Numbered from the stretch's first letter, positions 11,891 to 23,458 are shown. The stretch is 64,000 bases of DNA from Ditylenchus dipsaci (GCA_004194705.1 SADC01001283.1:248001-312000), one strand, 5' to 3'. A program made the numbers and translations. The notes: generated by a model not told the origin, from the sequence alone.

Positions 11891-14079
11891 TCAAATTTTG
11901 GTCAAAAATTTTTTTTTTCCAAAAATGGCCTTCCGCACTCTAAAAACACGTTTTAAGTATGTTTTAATTGCTCACACATCAAAAAAACACGCTTTAAGAC
12001 AGTTTTGGGCTACGCGGTATAGTGCACTCCTGCCCAATTTTTCTTCGACTTTTCCAAAATTTCGCCAATTAATTCTCGTTTGAATTGACCTGGTACCCGC
12101 CTTTCAAAATATTTCCATCGGCGGCGAGCATGCTTCTTTAAGATTATTTTGTTATTTCTGATGTGTCGGTTCAAAACTATAAACAAAACTTTTTCATTGC
12201 GACAGAAGTAACCACTTTTGTAGAAATTCTAAAGCAAAATACACAAATATACGAGAAAGAATTATTAAGGAACAGCAAGTTGTGCTAAAAGAGGCAAAAA
12301 AGAACAAGCACTTTGAGTCAGATTGCACATGTTGCGTCACTCTTAAGCAGAGGCCAGCCTGATTGTAGTTTTGAAATGGGTTTGGAAACAACATTACCAA
12401 GCCAAAAAGAGCAAAAATCTGCAATAGAAAAGTGATGCAGGGTTGTTAACTGCTCCACCAAAGGCAAATTTATTGGAAACTTGGAGATTTTATAAAATAA
12501 AGAATGTAGCTGAAAAAGTCCCTTCTAATGTCTAAAATTTTATCAACTTTTTTAACATTATTTATCGAATTTTTGAAATTTCTTATAAAAAATAAATCTC
12601 TCCGGTTTTTTCTGCAATTTTCCTGGTTTTTTAGGGCTTCGCAGCAGAAAGTCTTATTTTTGCAGCTAATTTTGGTTTCGCCCTTTTCTCTAAAAAATTC
12701 TGAATTTTTTAAACGAAAAATTTAAGAAAAACGTGTGAAAACAAATTTTACTGCACAATTAAAAATTATTGATTGAAACTTCATACGAATTTCGGTAATA
12801 TGAAGCGCCTTCAAATGAACTTTTTTTATTGCTGATATTCGTAGGCTGTTGGGTTGACCATATTTGGTCATTCTGACTCAAAATGAGACCCGTGTAAACA
12901 ACTGTAGGATTTCTCGTATAATATTCGAGAAATTCTACAGTTACCTCACGGGGTTTCATTCTGAGTTAAAAGTAAAGGGTAAGTAAATATAATAAACGGG
13001 ACAAAAACATACCTAAACCCCCCCCCCCTCAAGTCAGAAATATGAAAACCGTTTATTTGGAGGCGCTTTATATACGACATGAAAAAATACTGACATTTGA
13101 TTCTAAAATAGACATTAATTCAATAATATCATCTCAACTTAACCAATACTCTTCTCAAAAATTTCAATTTTTTCACGCTAAAAACATCCCTACGATAAAA
13201 ATTTTCCATGCTTTTTTGGTTTGATTAAACCCAAAAGTTCAAGCCAAATAAAAGCAATATAAAAGGCGGGTGAGCAAATATATTTAAGCATATACTACCT
13301 ATATATCAGCCATATTATGGCTGTTTAGCCACTTATTAGAATTAGAACAGAGAGGAGCCATTGGTATGAAAGTGCAAGCGCCACCTCTGTCTGCATATTT
13401 CAACATGCACACATACTCCAACAAAAAGCACACATCCAAATAACAATAACAACAATAACAACAGTAAATGAGGCAAAAAAGCCAGGGCTACAAATTGGCA
13501 GTCCAACTTGTAAGGGTCTATATCAATAAAAAGCAAAAGAGACACAAATAGATCCATGATGTCACTCATAGATCACTATTATTATTATAAAACACCAAAC
13601 ATCAATGAGTAAGCAATCAGACATTTTGATAAAAGAAACGACTGACTTTTTTTTGGAAAAAGGCAAAAGTTTCAAGAAAAAAATATCGACAAAACGGAAA
13701 ATGGCCTCTTTTTGGCGAAAAAGTTCCACCTTTATGTGGAAAAGTGCCTCTTTTGTGGAAAAGTGCCACCTTTTGTGCGAATTTGTCCTGTTTGTGTTAA
13801 AATGATTACTTAAATATTGCTCTACCAACAACTTTAAACCACATAGAATTTTCATCCAAATTTAGACTAAATGACAAAGCACCTCAAGTTTGATCCAGTC
13901 TAGTGGTCAAACTTTTTATCTTTATTTTAAAGAAGTTTTTAGAACTATGTGCATTTCCAGGTGGGAAACAGGGCTGTGCCGATTTCTGGGTGAAATATGA
14001 AGGAAGCCGGAGGAGGAGTTTTCAACAGTTCTGGCAGGCAAAGGCTGGCCCTATCCCTCAATGAGGGGACAGGGGGGGA
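11891..14079. other. Mostly unannotated; small palindrome and short tandem repeat
   Basis: No gene recognised. 12878-12960 is a small foldback (GAGACCCGTG ... CACGGGGTTTC around ACTGTAGGATTTCTCG). About 13700-13795 holds three or four imperfect copies of an AAAAGTGCCACCTTTTGTGG-like unit. A C-tract is at 13019. Confidence 0.4.
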
Positions 14080-14265
14080 GGTCGGCCTTGTTTCCCCTGT
14101 TTTTTGTGATTTTTTAGGCTTCAAGCTTAGGCAAGGGTTGGACCCAAACGTAATTTAGACTCATATTTCAGTTCGTCCTAACATACGCTGGCCAACCCTC
14201 TCTTAAGCCTAAAGTCTAAAAATTCACAAAAAAAAAAACAACAGGGGACCAAGGCAAACCACCGC
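14080..14265. repeat. Foldback, second copy of the 10386 family
   Basis: Same design as 10386-10568: CCTTGTTTCCCCTGTTTTTT at the left, AACAGGGGACCAAGG at the right, and inner GCTTAGGCAAGGGTTGG paired with its inverted counterpart. Confidence 0.75.
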
Positions 14266-15094
14266 CCCCCCCCATTGACGGATAGGCTCATACCACAACA
14301 GGGACCGAAAGAAAATATATGCCAAAGAAAATGCCTCTCAAGAGAGTTTTCACAGTTTGGACGCTTTTACAAAAAGCTTTAAGAAAAAAAGTTATGACCG
14401 CTTGAAATCATTCGAATTTCTTGGAAAGCTTATACTATAGGCTATATAGACTCTTCCTGGCAAGAAATTAGTTAATGGCAGGGATGGGATCTGTTCTTAT
14501 TAATAAGATTTGTCCTTATTTTCAGACTCTAAATCTTACTTTTTAAAGATTTCTGTCAAGATCTTGTTTTTTACTTTTTTTACAAAATTTTTAAATTTTG
14601 AATCACATTATTTTGGCCGATTTAGTGATAAAAAGTCAAAGTTAAAAAATATGAATATTTTCCCTTGGCCCCTACACATCACAAAATTGTCGGCACATAA
14701 AAGCTAACATATCCATAGAAAAAATCCCACCACAAAAGTTGATGTTTTGAGTCAAAACTATATACGCTTTTGTAGAAGGCAGTAGTATTAGTTGTTGACA
14801 AAGAGGAAGCAGGTGATCTAGAGGGAGGGGTGTTCTCCATCCATCTGTTTATATATGGAAAGGGGCTAGAGACAGCCAGTAAACACAGATGTACCACACA
14901 GAAAGAACAGGGAAAGAGAACATTTAATCAGGCGAGAGGGTGGTGCGATGCAGCAGACACATAATAGTAGTTCGCATTTGAGAGAATGATGTCACTTTAT
15001 AGTGCTGCTCCTCACCGATAATCAATACATCTGGCTGGATTTTGTTTTTTATTTGCTCGCAAAAAACGTGGTTAACTCAGGCCTCTAACAAGGG
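14266..15094. other. No gene recognised
   Basis: Intergenic sequence up to the TSD of MULE element A. Short open frames have no support. Confidence 0.4.
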
Positions 15095-15110
15095 AACCTT
15101 GCGGAACGAC

Positions 15111-15290
15111 ACCCAACTCGCGCCCGTACTGACTCGCGCCCCCCAACTCGCGCCGGTCCCAACTCGCGCCCCCCAAGTCGCGCCGTTCCAACTCGCGCCC
15201 CCCAACTCGCGCCGGTCCCAACTCGCGCCTCCCAACTCGCGCCGGTCCCAACTCGCGCCCCCAACTCGCGCCTGTCCCAACTCGCGCCAC
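15111..15290. repeat. Left TIR array of element A
   Basis: About a dozen units alternating CAACTCGCGCCCCC with CAACTCGCGCCGGTCC. Each unit carries the palindromic core CGCG. The inverted partner is at 20651-20750. Confidence 0.9.
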
Positions 15291-15440
15291 TTTTCAGCCC
15301 TCATTTTTTACATTCTCTTGTAATTGCTTTTTAAGATTGTAGCTCGAAAATATTTAGTTAAAGTGGATTTGCAACCAACACAATATTTTTAATTGTGCTT
15401 TTTATGGGGGTTTTAACACCAAAAATACCAAGCCTTTTAG

Positions 15441-17459
15441 ATGGCAGCAATTTCTTTTGCGTACTCACAGCGTATAGGCAGCAAAAAACTAGCAGTTACT
15501 GGTGCTGAGGATCCTGAAATGTGCTACACATGGTCAATTTTGAAGTCTGGTGTGCGAACGACTCGCTATGCTTGTACCGGGTGCCGCTCTCTTCTTGATC
15601 GATGGAAAAAAGCTCGAGTTCCTTGTGAACAATTCCTTCTGCCAACAATGAGAGCCAGCGCAAGTGAAAGCTCGTGGATTGATTCAGAGCCAAGTTCAGT
15701 TCACTTCTGCCAGCCAAAGAAAAAAAGCCAAGTTAGACTTCATTTTTTCCTTGAGATTTCAAGAACATCATGACTTTTTTATATGGTTTAGTCTAAACGG
15801 TTCAGGTTGAAGGATTGGGTGTCAGACGAAGCATGCAGGCAGAGCTGGCCAGCGGGACAAACGAAAATGTGGCTTCAGCTATCGTCAGGACGGAGAAAAA
15901 ACTTTTAAATAAGTTTGCATCAGAGTCAAAAGGTTTTTTTCATTGCGTTTTTCTGAATTTTACGGTACTTTTTAGAATTCATTGAGGAAGTTAGACAAGC
16001 AGGTGTTGCCAACAGAAAAGCAACTGCCAAAGCTTTCGGTCGTGCTCGACGTAAGCTCATCCCTAAAGTACCGGATTATGATGCTTTGTTGGAGGAAGAA
16101 AATTTTTTGCTGCGCTGCACAGAGCGTGGATCTCTACAAGGACATGTGAAATACGGAGAAAAGCATTTAATATTCGGGGGTTCGCGATTTTTTAATTGCA
16201 TCTTTTCGTGAAAACCTGGGGCTTTTCAGACAGCAACATGCTACTTTTCTCTTCGCCACGGCAACTATTCTATTTGAGTCTAAGCACAGAAATCGTCAGC
16301 GATGGTAACTTCAAATACAAGCCTGTCGGATCATACCAAGTTTATCGCGTCTTTGGATTTGTTGGAAGGGATTCGCAAGTCCACTCAGTGCCTCTATTTA
16401 CCGCTCTGTTAAAAAAGAAGGACGGGAAAACTTATCGAAAGATGTGGCAAAAACGTATGTTAATTTTTTTTCTAGCTCACCGTTTTGCTTTAGTCGCTCT
16501 TGAGTTAGTGGATTTTGATCTCAGTCCGAAATGGAAATTAGCTCATTTTGACCACGAGGCTGGCGCTCATGGAAGCTTCAAACGACAGTTCCCCGATGTT
16601 ATGATCAAGATGTGCTGCTTTCATACTAAGCAGGATCTCAACCGCCAAGTAATACTTTATCCAGTTCACATGTGCGAATGATGGGAAACTTCAGGTCCAA
16701 CTAAAAGGCCTAGCCATTGATTATCGTGATAAGAAAGAAGTGCGTGACATTGTCAGAATGCTTGGAGCATTGCAACTGGTGCATCCAGAAATTGGAACTA
16801 CTCGTTGAATCACCTCCGGCTGCTAATCCAGGAAAAGTTCAATCTGCTGACAGAATTGCCTCGAAAACTCAACGAGCTGATTGATTACTACAGGTATTAT
16901 AATTTTGGCTGCGACAAATAAGTTAGTTTATAAGGGATACATGGCTCGTTCTTGGAGATTTCTTCTCCCACTATGAAGTTGAGGGTCAAAGAACGACAAA
17001 CACTGCTGAGTCCTACCATGGGAAGCTCCGACACCATTTTCGGGTCAAATCTTTACTAGGCGAATGGATTGTCCGGTTCAAAGAGGTATATTATTCTCTT
17101 TTATTGCCATCTCTAAAACTTTTTCACAGCTGAGTCATGCAGAAGAAGAAAATGCAAGCGATGTGGCGCATGGGAGACAACCTTCTCGACCACAATCCAT
17201 CAAGGCCGCTCAAAAGTCGTTGGAAATTGCTGCCATTCAGGAAGAATTTCGAGTTGTATTACAGAGCCAAATTGATGATAATGACTTCGACACCAAGCTT
17301 TCCAGCTTTCTATTGCGTATTGGGTATAAGATGGGCTACAATGATGATCCAATTGGCAATGAAGATCAAGAGAACCAAGATGATGCCGGACAGGATGTGT
17401 ATAGCACTGAAGAAGAGGAAAGAAATGCCGTTGAATTCTTAATGAACGTCTCACCCTGA
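15441..17459 (+). pseudogene. MULE transposase-like gene of element A (probably broken)
   Basis: ATG at 15441 follows a TTTTAG acceptor. The N-terminal exon encodes YSQRIGSKKLAVTGAEDPE and then a four-Cys pattern (C, CTGC, C) ending EQFLLP, shared with element B. The next exons are 15806 to about 15930 (VEGLGVRRSMQAELASG) and from 15976 (FIEEVRQAGVANRKATAKA). Downstream come MULE core segments: SDGNFKYKPVGSYQVYRVFG (first Asp), then FDHEAGAHGSF with CCFHTKQDLNR (second Asp plus the C..H motif), and TTNTAESYHGKLRHHF. The acidic C-terminus ends at 17457. The frame changes near 16185 and 16295 and near 16805 without good splice sites, so the gene looks decayed. A poly(A) signal AATAAA is at 17506. 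Confidence 0.7.
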
Positions 17460-17584
17460 TTTGTTTAATTTTAAATTGTCGGTTTTGTTTTGCGTGTTTG
17501 GTTGCAATAAAATTCATTTTATTTCTATGGCAAATATAATACAGTCTATGCTCTTTAGTGCACCTTGTCCGGGACCCTCATTAC

Positions 17585-17722
17585 GGTAAGGAGAAAGTTG
17601 TGCCATTTCAGTTTGTGCCCATTCAATTTGTGCCCAAATTTAGTGGATTATTCAGTCTTTTTGAACTGAATTATGGGCACAAATTGAATGGGCGCAAACT
17701 GAAATGGCACAACTTTCTCCTT
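17585..17722. mobile_element. Small foldback MITE with 10-bp direct repeats
   Basis: The arms (AAGGAGAAAGTTGTGCCATT ... and inverse) contain repeated TTTGTGCCCATTCAATTTGT-like blocks and a short loop near 17650. The direct repeat CCCTCATTAC lies at 17575-17584 and 17723-17732, consistent with a MULE-type non-autonomous insertion downstream of the element A gene. Confidence 0.8.
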
Positions 17723-17859
17723 CCCTCATTACAGGGTTCACGGTTCGTTACGCAGATCATAACAGGGCAGGTGCATTATATAACTTCCTATGCCGTAAGT
17801 TTAGCTCTGGAAGCACTACGAAGATTCACGTCAACAGTCATGTTTTATGGGACACGGTC

Positions 17860-17985
17860 GTTTGTTCGAAAGTTCGTTTGTTCGAAAGCGTCGTTTGTTC
17901 GAAAAGTTCGTTTGTTCGAAAAGTTCGTTTGTTCGAAAAGTTCGTTTGTTCGAAAGTTGTTCGAAAAGTTCGTTTGTTCGAAAAA
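17860..17985. repeat. Left TIR array of element D
   Basis: Seven to eight copies of TTCGTTTGTTCGAAAAG, some shortened. The inverted array at 20150-20280 has a similar number of copies. Each unit contains the palindrome TTCGAA. Confidence 0.92.
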
Positions 17986-18180
17986 TGTTTCTTTGACCGA
18001 AAATTATAACAGTTTTTTCAAATAATATTTGTCTTGAGCCGAAGAACTTCTGTTTTTCGTTGCTTCGTTCATTTTTTGCTGTTCCTGTTAGTTGTAGCTG
18101 CTTCTCTCTTATTTTTTGTTTGGCAATTTATTTCTAGGACAAGTTAGACAAGTGCTTTATAATTGATTTCAGAAATTGCG

Positions 18181-20040
18181 ATGTCTGTCCGAAATGTGCT
18201 AGAAGCAATTGGTGGTTACTATTCCTACTCTGATGATGATGGTGAAGAAGATCAGCAAGTATTGATGGTGGAGCCAGCCGAGCAGCAAGAAATCGTCGTT
18301 GAGCCTCTGGTGGTGGCGGAGCCAGTCATTCCGGTGGGTTTTAATTTATAGTTGGCAATCATTTTAAGTTTATTTCAGAGTTTTCTCAAATCGGTGCAGG
18401 TCAAGAATGGTCAAGGATGGATTCTCAATTTGGATGGTCGTCTCTTCTGGAAGAACAAGCAGCACAAAACCACAGCTTACTGGAAGTGTGCCAAGGCGAA
18501 CGATTTGGACTGCAAAGCTCGCGTCAACACAAACACTCTGACTGGAGCTGTCATCAAGACCAAGGTGATTCACAATCACGACAAGTGTGCTACATCCCTG
18601 CCAGTTCGAAATTTCAAGAATGCCGTCAAAGAAAGGGCCGGTGAGACAATGGAGGTTTGAATTTGTTTATTTGTTTGATCCTTCCTTATGATTAATTGTT
18701 TAGAAGCCGTCACAAATCTTCAATCAATTGCTCAAGAATGTTCCAGAAGCTGTGCAGGCGTTGGTGGACAAAAGTGCAGAAAGGCTTGCCATTGGAAGAA
18801 CAAGAAAGCATGGCAGAGTGGAACCGGTGGCTATCAATGGAATGGACTTTGAAATCCCAGAGGCGGTCAAGACTTACAAGTTTGCTCAGAACGTTCCGGA
18901 ACTCTTTTTGCTTGGAGATGAATTTGATGAAGAAGGGAACAGGTTAGTGCTTTTTATTCACAGATGACCACTGGCAATGAATTGTTTTAGGATTTTGCTT
19001 TTTGGTCGAGCCAGCAACAAGAATTGGTCGAGTCAAATGAAGGTCGTCTTTATGGATGGAACGTTTAAAATCACACCTTTTCCATTCTATCAGGTTTGCT
19101 TAAATATTTTTATTGTTGTACAGAGGATGTATAGATATTTTCAGGTCTACGTGATTCTGGCTGAAAGGGATGGCTACGTTTTTCCAGTTCTCTACGCTCT
19201 TCTTCCAACCAAGCAGCAGATGGTATATGAGAAACTCTTTCGAATGGTGCGCGGAATCTGGCCGGACTTTTCTCCTTCACGCGTCAGCATCGACTTCGAG
19301 ATGGCAGTTATCAATGCGGTGCAGCTGGTCTTTCCTGAGTCTGAAATCTGGGGATGCTTATTTCACCTCGTGCAAAACGTGATCAAGAAACTTGGAGCGA
19401 ACAATCTGAAAGCGCGCTACGACCAAGATCCAGATTTTCAAGTGATGTGCAGTAAGTTCATTTTGTGTAAAGATAGTTGCAACACTAATCTCGTTATTTC
19501 AGGAATGATTCCAGCCATGGCGTTTGTTCGACCAGATGAAGTTTTGCCAGCCTTTGAAGAGCTTGAAGAAATTTTGCCAGAAGAGTTGGATCCAGTCGTC
19601 GAATACTTCAAGAAGAATTACATCGGTATGTTCTTGATTCTGAGCCCACATTTGCTTCTTTCTTATTTGCAGGACAAGTTAACCGTCGCGGAAACTTTGC
19701 GCCTCCACTCTTTGCTCATTCGCTCTGGAACGTCTACGAGAGAACACTCAATGGAGCTCACAGGACCAACAATTTTGCTGAAGCCGCCAACCATCGCATC
19801 CAGACCGAATTCGACATGTGCCATCCAGGACTCTACAACTTCGTGAATTGCCTCAAGACGGTGCAGCAAGGACGTGATCAAAAGTATTTGCAGTGGCAGC
19901 TTGGCAAGAAACCAAAAGGGAAGAGAACAAAGTACAAGGACGCTGATGCCCGCATTCTCACAATCGTTGAAGCTTACGAGGAAAGAAGCACTGATGAATA
20001 TCTCAAAGGAATTGCTAACAATTTTGTGATGGATACTTAA
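18181..20040 (+). CDS. FLYWCH-domain MULE transposase, apparently intact
   Basis: Exons: 18181-18333, 18379-18654, 18704-18942, 18991-19093, 19145-19451, 19503-19625 and 19673-20040. They join in frame to 522 codons plus stop, with GT-AG introns of 45-51 nt. Residues 1-50 are acidic. A FLYWCH-type zinc finger follows ([20 protein letters not shown] ... YWKC ... C ... HNHD). The MULE DDE core shows [17 protein letters not shown] (first Asp), [12 protein letters not shown] with [16 protein letters not shown] (second Asp and C/H), and [16 protein letters not shown] (likely catalytic Glu). It would cut and paste its own element by recognising the tandem-repeat TIRs. AATAAA is at 20087. No stop or frameshift is visible, so it may be active. 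Confidence 0.9.
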
Positions 20041-20149
20041 ATTGTTGTTGAATTGTTATCTCATTTATTTTTGTTTGTGTTCTACCAATAAAATCATTTG
20101 TTCATAAAATCGTTACAAAAGAACAGAAAACAAAACGAACAGACGCTTT

Positions 20150-20280
20150 TCGAATAAAGGAACTTTTCGAACAAACGAACTTTCGAACAAACGAACTTTT
20201 CGAACAAACGAACTTTTCGAATAAACGAACTTTTCGAACAAACGAACTTTCGAACAAACGAACTTTTCGAACAAACGACG
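20150..20280. repeat. Right TIR array of element D
   Basis: Inverted copies of the 17-bp unit (CTTTTCGAACAAACGAA), one with the ATAAACG variant. Pairs with 17860-17985. Confidence 0.9.
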
Positions 20281-20650
20281 CGTACCCATGTTTATAAAAG
20301 TGACATCTTTACTTTAACGAAACATCTTTTCGGTAAAAATGTTGCTGTTTTTCAAAAAACGACTGATAGAACAGGAATCCTTCATACGTATGAAATAGAT
20401 TAGCCAAAAGCTTTCCTTCTTGAACTGTAAAATTAGCCAAATTAACCAATCCTTCTCCTTTTCAATTGAAAAAATTTGCTAAGAAGTCATGGATGCAAGT
20501 TGTAATGTATAAGACCACTTTTTGTTTAGGATAAGACCATGTGATGAGGTGGATAAGAGTATCTAGAAAAATAATAAAATAAATAAATATGAGCTATCTA
20601 AATTGAATAGTAAAAGATTTTGAAATTAGAGCTTAAAAGCGGGGCCAAAA

Positions 20651-20750
20651 TTCGCGAGTTGGGGGCGCGAGTTGGGACAGGCGCGAGTTGGGGGCGCGAG
20701 TTGGGACTGGCGCGAGTTGGGGGCGCGAGTCAGTACGGGCGCGAGTTGGG
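20651..20750. repeat. Right TIR array of element A
   Basis: Inverted GGGGGCGCGAGTTG units, with the terminal variant CGCGAGTCAGTACGGGCGCG that mirrors the left end. The array is shorter than the left one. Confidence 0.9.
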
Positions 20751-20766
20751 TTTTTACCACCTTGCG

Positions 20767-21126
20767 AGCTAAAAAGTCAACTTTAAAAATTCTGACAACG
20801 CCATCTTGTAGAGCATGGTCAATTTACTATACTAAATTTTAATATTTTCTGGCGAACAGGCAGAAAAATCCGAATCTGGAGACTCCAGAAACATATCAAT
20901 TTGCCTTGGATTAATTTGCCTTAAAAGGGGATAATAATGATGGTTTTACCGCTTTTTTTTACTTTGGAGGACAAAAAAGGAGTCATAGATGGGAGAATAA
21001 TTTTTGTCGCTAACTTCGCCGTATTCCGAGGACGTCATATTTTGTTAAAAAAGAGCATTCAAAAAGTCAATTCTAATAGGGGATAAACCTAATTTTGTGA
21101 AGGCCTTTTTTATTGAAAGTTTTTAA
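20767..21126. other. No gene recognised
   Basis: Spacer between element A and the hAT-like foldback, with no supported feature. Confidence 0.4.
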
Positions 21127-21134
21127 TGATGAAG

Positions 21135-21886
21135 CAGGGCTGGGCACGGGCCTTGATTCTGCCGGCCGGCCCGGACCTCGTTTTTAAAAGCCCGGCCCGG
21201 ACAGGGATCAGACTCGGCCCAGCCCGCACGGAAAAGCCCGAAAAATTTTCTCATTCGAAATTTTCAAAATTTTTTTAAACAATCCAAAATTTTTACCAAT
21301 ATTTAAAATTTTAAGCTTTTTTAAACAACTTTTCGCCTTAGAAAATTATTTTGGCGCCTTCCTTACATTGTTTCACAAAAGTACTTTTCCTTTACTTTTT
21401 TATTAATCATCTTTGGGCCGTCTTGGTTTTCTTCTGGCTTTTTTACCCATTGAAATAATTTGTGCGCTCCTTATTATCAAATAATTTAGTGCTTTTAGCT
21501 TCATTTAAATGTCATTAATTTACTTTTTTTATTCGTTAGCAGTTTTTAATCTAAGAGCTGTAGTGGTGTGAAACACTGCAATGATAACCTTGTTAGATAG
21601 CCAAGAGCCTGAGGATCATTTTGACACAAAGTTGTAAAAAAAGGAGACAAACAAGGTCTGCACCCACTGGGATTCGAACCTAGGAGTTCGAAATATTCAA
21701 TTGCAATAAATGTATAATAAATGGGCGTTTGAATGCAAAAAATTGTTAAACGGTAAAAAATTTCCCTTAAAATAGTGAAACTTTTAGTTGTCTGTAAGTT
21801 AACCCGGGCCTAACCGGGCGGAGCTTTTTAGGCCCGGCCCGCCGCAAGGTTCGGCCCGGTCTCGTGCCGGCCCGTGCCCAGCCCTG
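21135..21886. mobile_element. hAT-like foldback with 8-bp TSD
   Basis: The ends CAGGGCTGGGCACGGGCC and the inverse GGCCCGTGCCCAGCCCTG are followed inwards by CCGGCCCGG-rich sequence on both sides. The flanking 8-mers TGATGAAG (21127-21134) and TGATAAAG (21887-21894) differ at one base. The interior holds a SINE-like copy (21583-21690). No transposase. Confidence 0.82.
21583..21690 (-). repeat. tRNA-derived SINE-like copy 1
   Basis: On the minus strand a B-box GGTTCGAATCCCAGTGGGTG is followed by a tail with TTTGTCTCC, TGTGTCAAAATGATCCTCA and GGCTCTTGGCTATC. The same tail order occurs at 45107-45262. Inserted within a hAT-like foldback. Confidence 0.6.
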
Positions 21887-21891
21887 TGATA

Positions 21892-22132
21892 AAGTTGAAC
21901 CTGGATAAACCACCACCCCTAGGACTATCATTCTATTCTAGAAAACTGAATTTTGGTGTACATACTATCGAAGGTTGCGGGTCAAAATGGCAAAACTGTA
22001 TCATTTCTTAAAAACGACCTGACTTTGATTTGGTGGCGTTTATGATTTATTGGAGGTGCCACCATCCCATAAATGTCGTGCGTCTGACCAAAGCGGGTTT
22101 AACCAAGGTGGCGGTTTATCCAGGTTCGACTG
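21892..22132. mobile_element. TA-flanked MITE, GTTGAACCTGGATAAACC ends
   Basis: The left end AAGTTGAACCTGGATAAACC and right end GGTTTATCCAGGTTCGACTG are inverted, with TA at 21890-21891 and 22133-22134. It abuts the 21135-21886 element. The CAGTCGAACC-type start is typical of pogo/Tc1 MITEs. Confidence 0.7.
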
Positions 22133-22134
22133 TA

Positions 22135-23458
22135 CTTGAAAACTTTGAATTTTAAAAATTTTGCGCAAAAAAGGCATTTTTCTTGACACGAAAGATATTT
22201 GTCTGTGCATGTTCGATTTCGGTCGACTCGAATTTTCGGTTTTATGATCGATTTACAACTATTAATAGGTAAAAATATGGTGAAGGCGCCGATAGGCGCC
22301 TATGCCTTTGTTTTCAAATAACAAATCAAAATTACTCACCTATATTCCACGTTAATGAAGCAATAAAATCCGCATCATTTTGCGTAGTAATTACAGCAGT
22401 AATCAAAAAATAAATGGACTGAATGAACTATAGCAGCTTTTTCGTGGCTGTTTTTAGAGCCGTAGAATGCGTCAAATATGTGTGCTGCTGCAATTAAAGG
22501 GCTTAATTATTTTTTCACTTTACATCAAATAAATTTTTAAAGTGTTTTTCATAGCTGAGGGAGTTGAATAACAAAATGCAAGTTTAAAATGATAGAGTTG
22601 GATAGCATAAATTTGAAGAAATTTGAACGGTTTTTGAATTTTAGCTCTAATAAGATACTAAATTCTCTAAAATAAACCCTGATGAATCCAAAATCTTTCG
22701 AACTCCAGCATTATACAAAGATTACAAAAAGCCTGCGCAGTCTACTCTCGATATAACGCCATTCCCTCAAGTTCGTTCCCGCCTATGATTTGATGATTTT
22801 TTTACTTTCAACCCGTTTTAAATTGCTTTTCTGGACCTTTTAAGTGTCGGGCCGCAAGTGTCGGAAGCAAGTTTCCGGACCGCAAGAGTCGTATAACCAT
22901 CTGGACAACCAAGCATATTTTTTGAATAATGCTTTGTGTTTCGGATACTTGTGGAAAATTTAGCCAGTAAGAGCATCAGAAAAAAATTTAGACACTAAAG
23001 TGGGCACTTTAGTTTAAGAAAACTTTAAACGTTTTCAAAAAAAGCTTAACTGGCCAGTTTCCGTGAATTTGATCTTTTCCGACTGAAATAATAATGTATT
23101 TCCTTAGACTTTTTAAAAAAATCAATTTTGGCAATTTTTAGTATAGTCCTATAAATCTGATGCAGTTCCCTGTTTCCTCGCCAACCTCACATGCAAATAA
23201 CTTGGTGTTTGCCATTATTGTGATATATACTCGCAAGAGTTCAAAGCAAACGTGTTTGTGAAAAGTCTTTCGAAATTTAATAAGGGCAACATTGATTGTG
23301 TAAAAAGATTAAAAATACATTCAGTACACTACAACAAAAAGCGTTTTTTTGCGGCCACCGGACAGCTGTAAAGTTTAGCATTTTTTGTTGTGCGACATTT
23401 GTCACTTACTGTCCTTGAGGCTGACAAGCGAATATTTTACCTGAAATCGACTTTTAAC
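22135..23458. other. No gene recognised
   Basis: AT-rich sequence. A short perfect palindrome (GGCGCCGATAGGCGCC) lies near 22284-22301. I find no exon structure. Confidence 0.4.

Larger units (their letters stand above)
17849..20287 (+). mobile_element. Apparently complete MULE (element D) nested in element A
   Basis: The ends GGGACACGGTCGTTTGTTCG and (inverted) GGGTACGCGTCGTTTGTTCG are followed by arrays of TTCGTTTGTTCGAAAAG. Flanks ATGTTTTAT (17840-17848) and ATGTTTAT(A) (20288 onward) look like a 9-bp TSD differing by one T. It contains one seven-exon FLYWCH/MULE transposase gene that reads open throughout. Its position inside element A shows that it is younger than A. Confidence 0.88.
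15104..20757 (+). mobile_element. MULE-type transposon A with tandem-repeat TIRs
   Basis: Bounded by an 8-9 bp direct repeat: AACCTTGCG at 15095-15103 and CACCTTGCG at 20758-20766. The TIRs are arrays of CAACTCGCGCCCCC-type units. The outermost unit is distinctive (CCCGTACTGACTCGCGCC) and present at both ends. Inside are a spliced MULE transposase-like gene (15441-17459), a small foldback MITE (17585-17722) and a complete younger MULE (17849-20287). Without the two inserts the element is about 3.1 kb. TSD length and coding content both point to the Mutator-like superfamily. Element B (39215-41655) is a relative. Confidence 0.85.

Noticed and set aside
13342..13569. Hydrophobic minus-strand open frame (LLLLLLLFGCVLFVGVC)
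   Set aside because: Derived from a CAA/AAT-rich simple tract, with no splice or start context.
15111..15290. CRISPR-like array of short repeats
   Set aside because: Units are contiguous or separated by a few bases without unique spacers, have inverted partners 5 kb away with TSDs, and lie in an intron-rich eukaryotic genome. They are transposon TIR arrays.
15042..15323. Open frames of 70-93 codons on both strands across the minisatellite
   Set aside because: They arise from the GC-rich tandem repeat and would encode low-complexity Arg/Pro/Ala repeats. No gene support.
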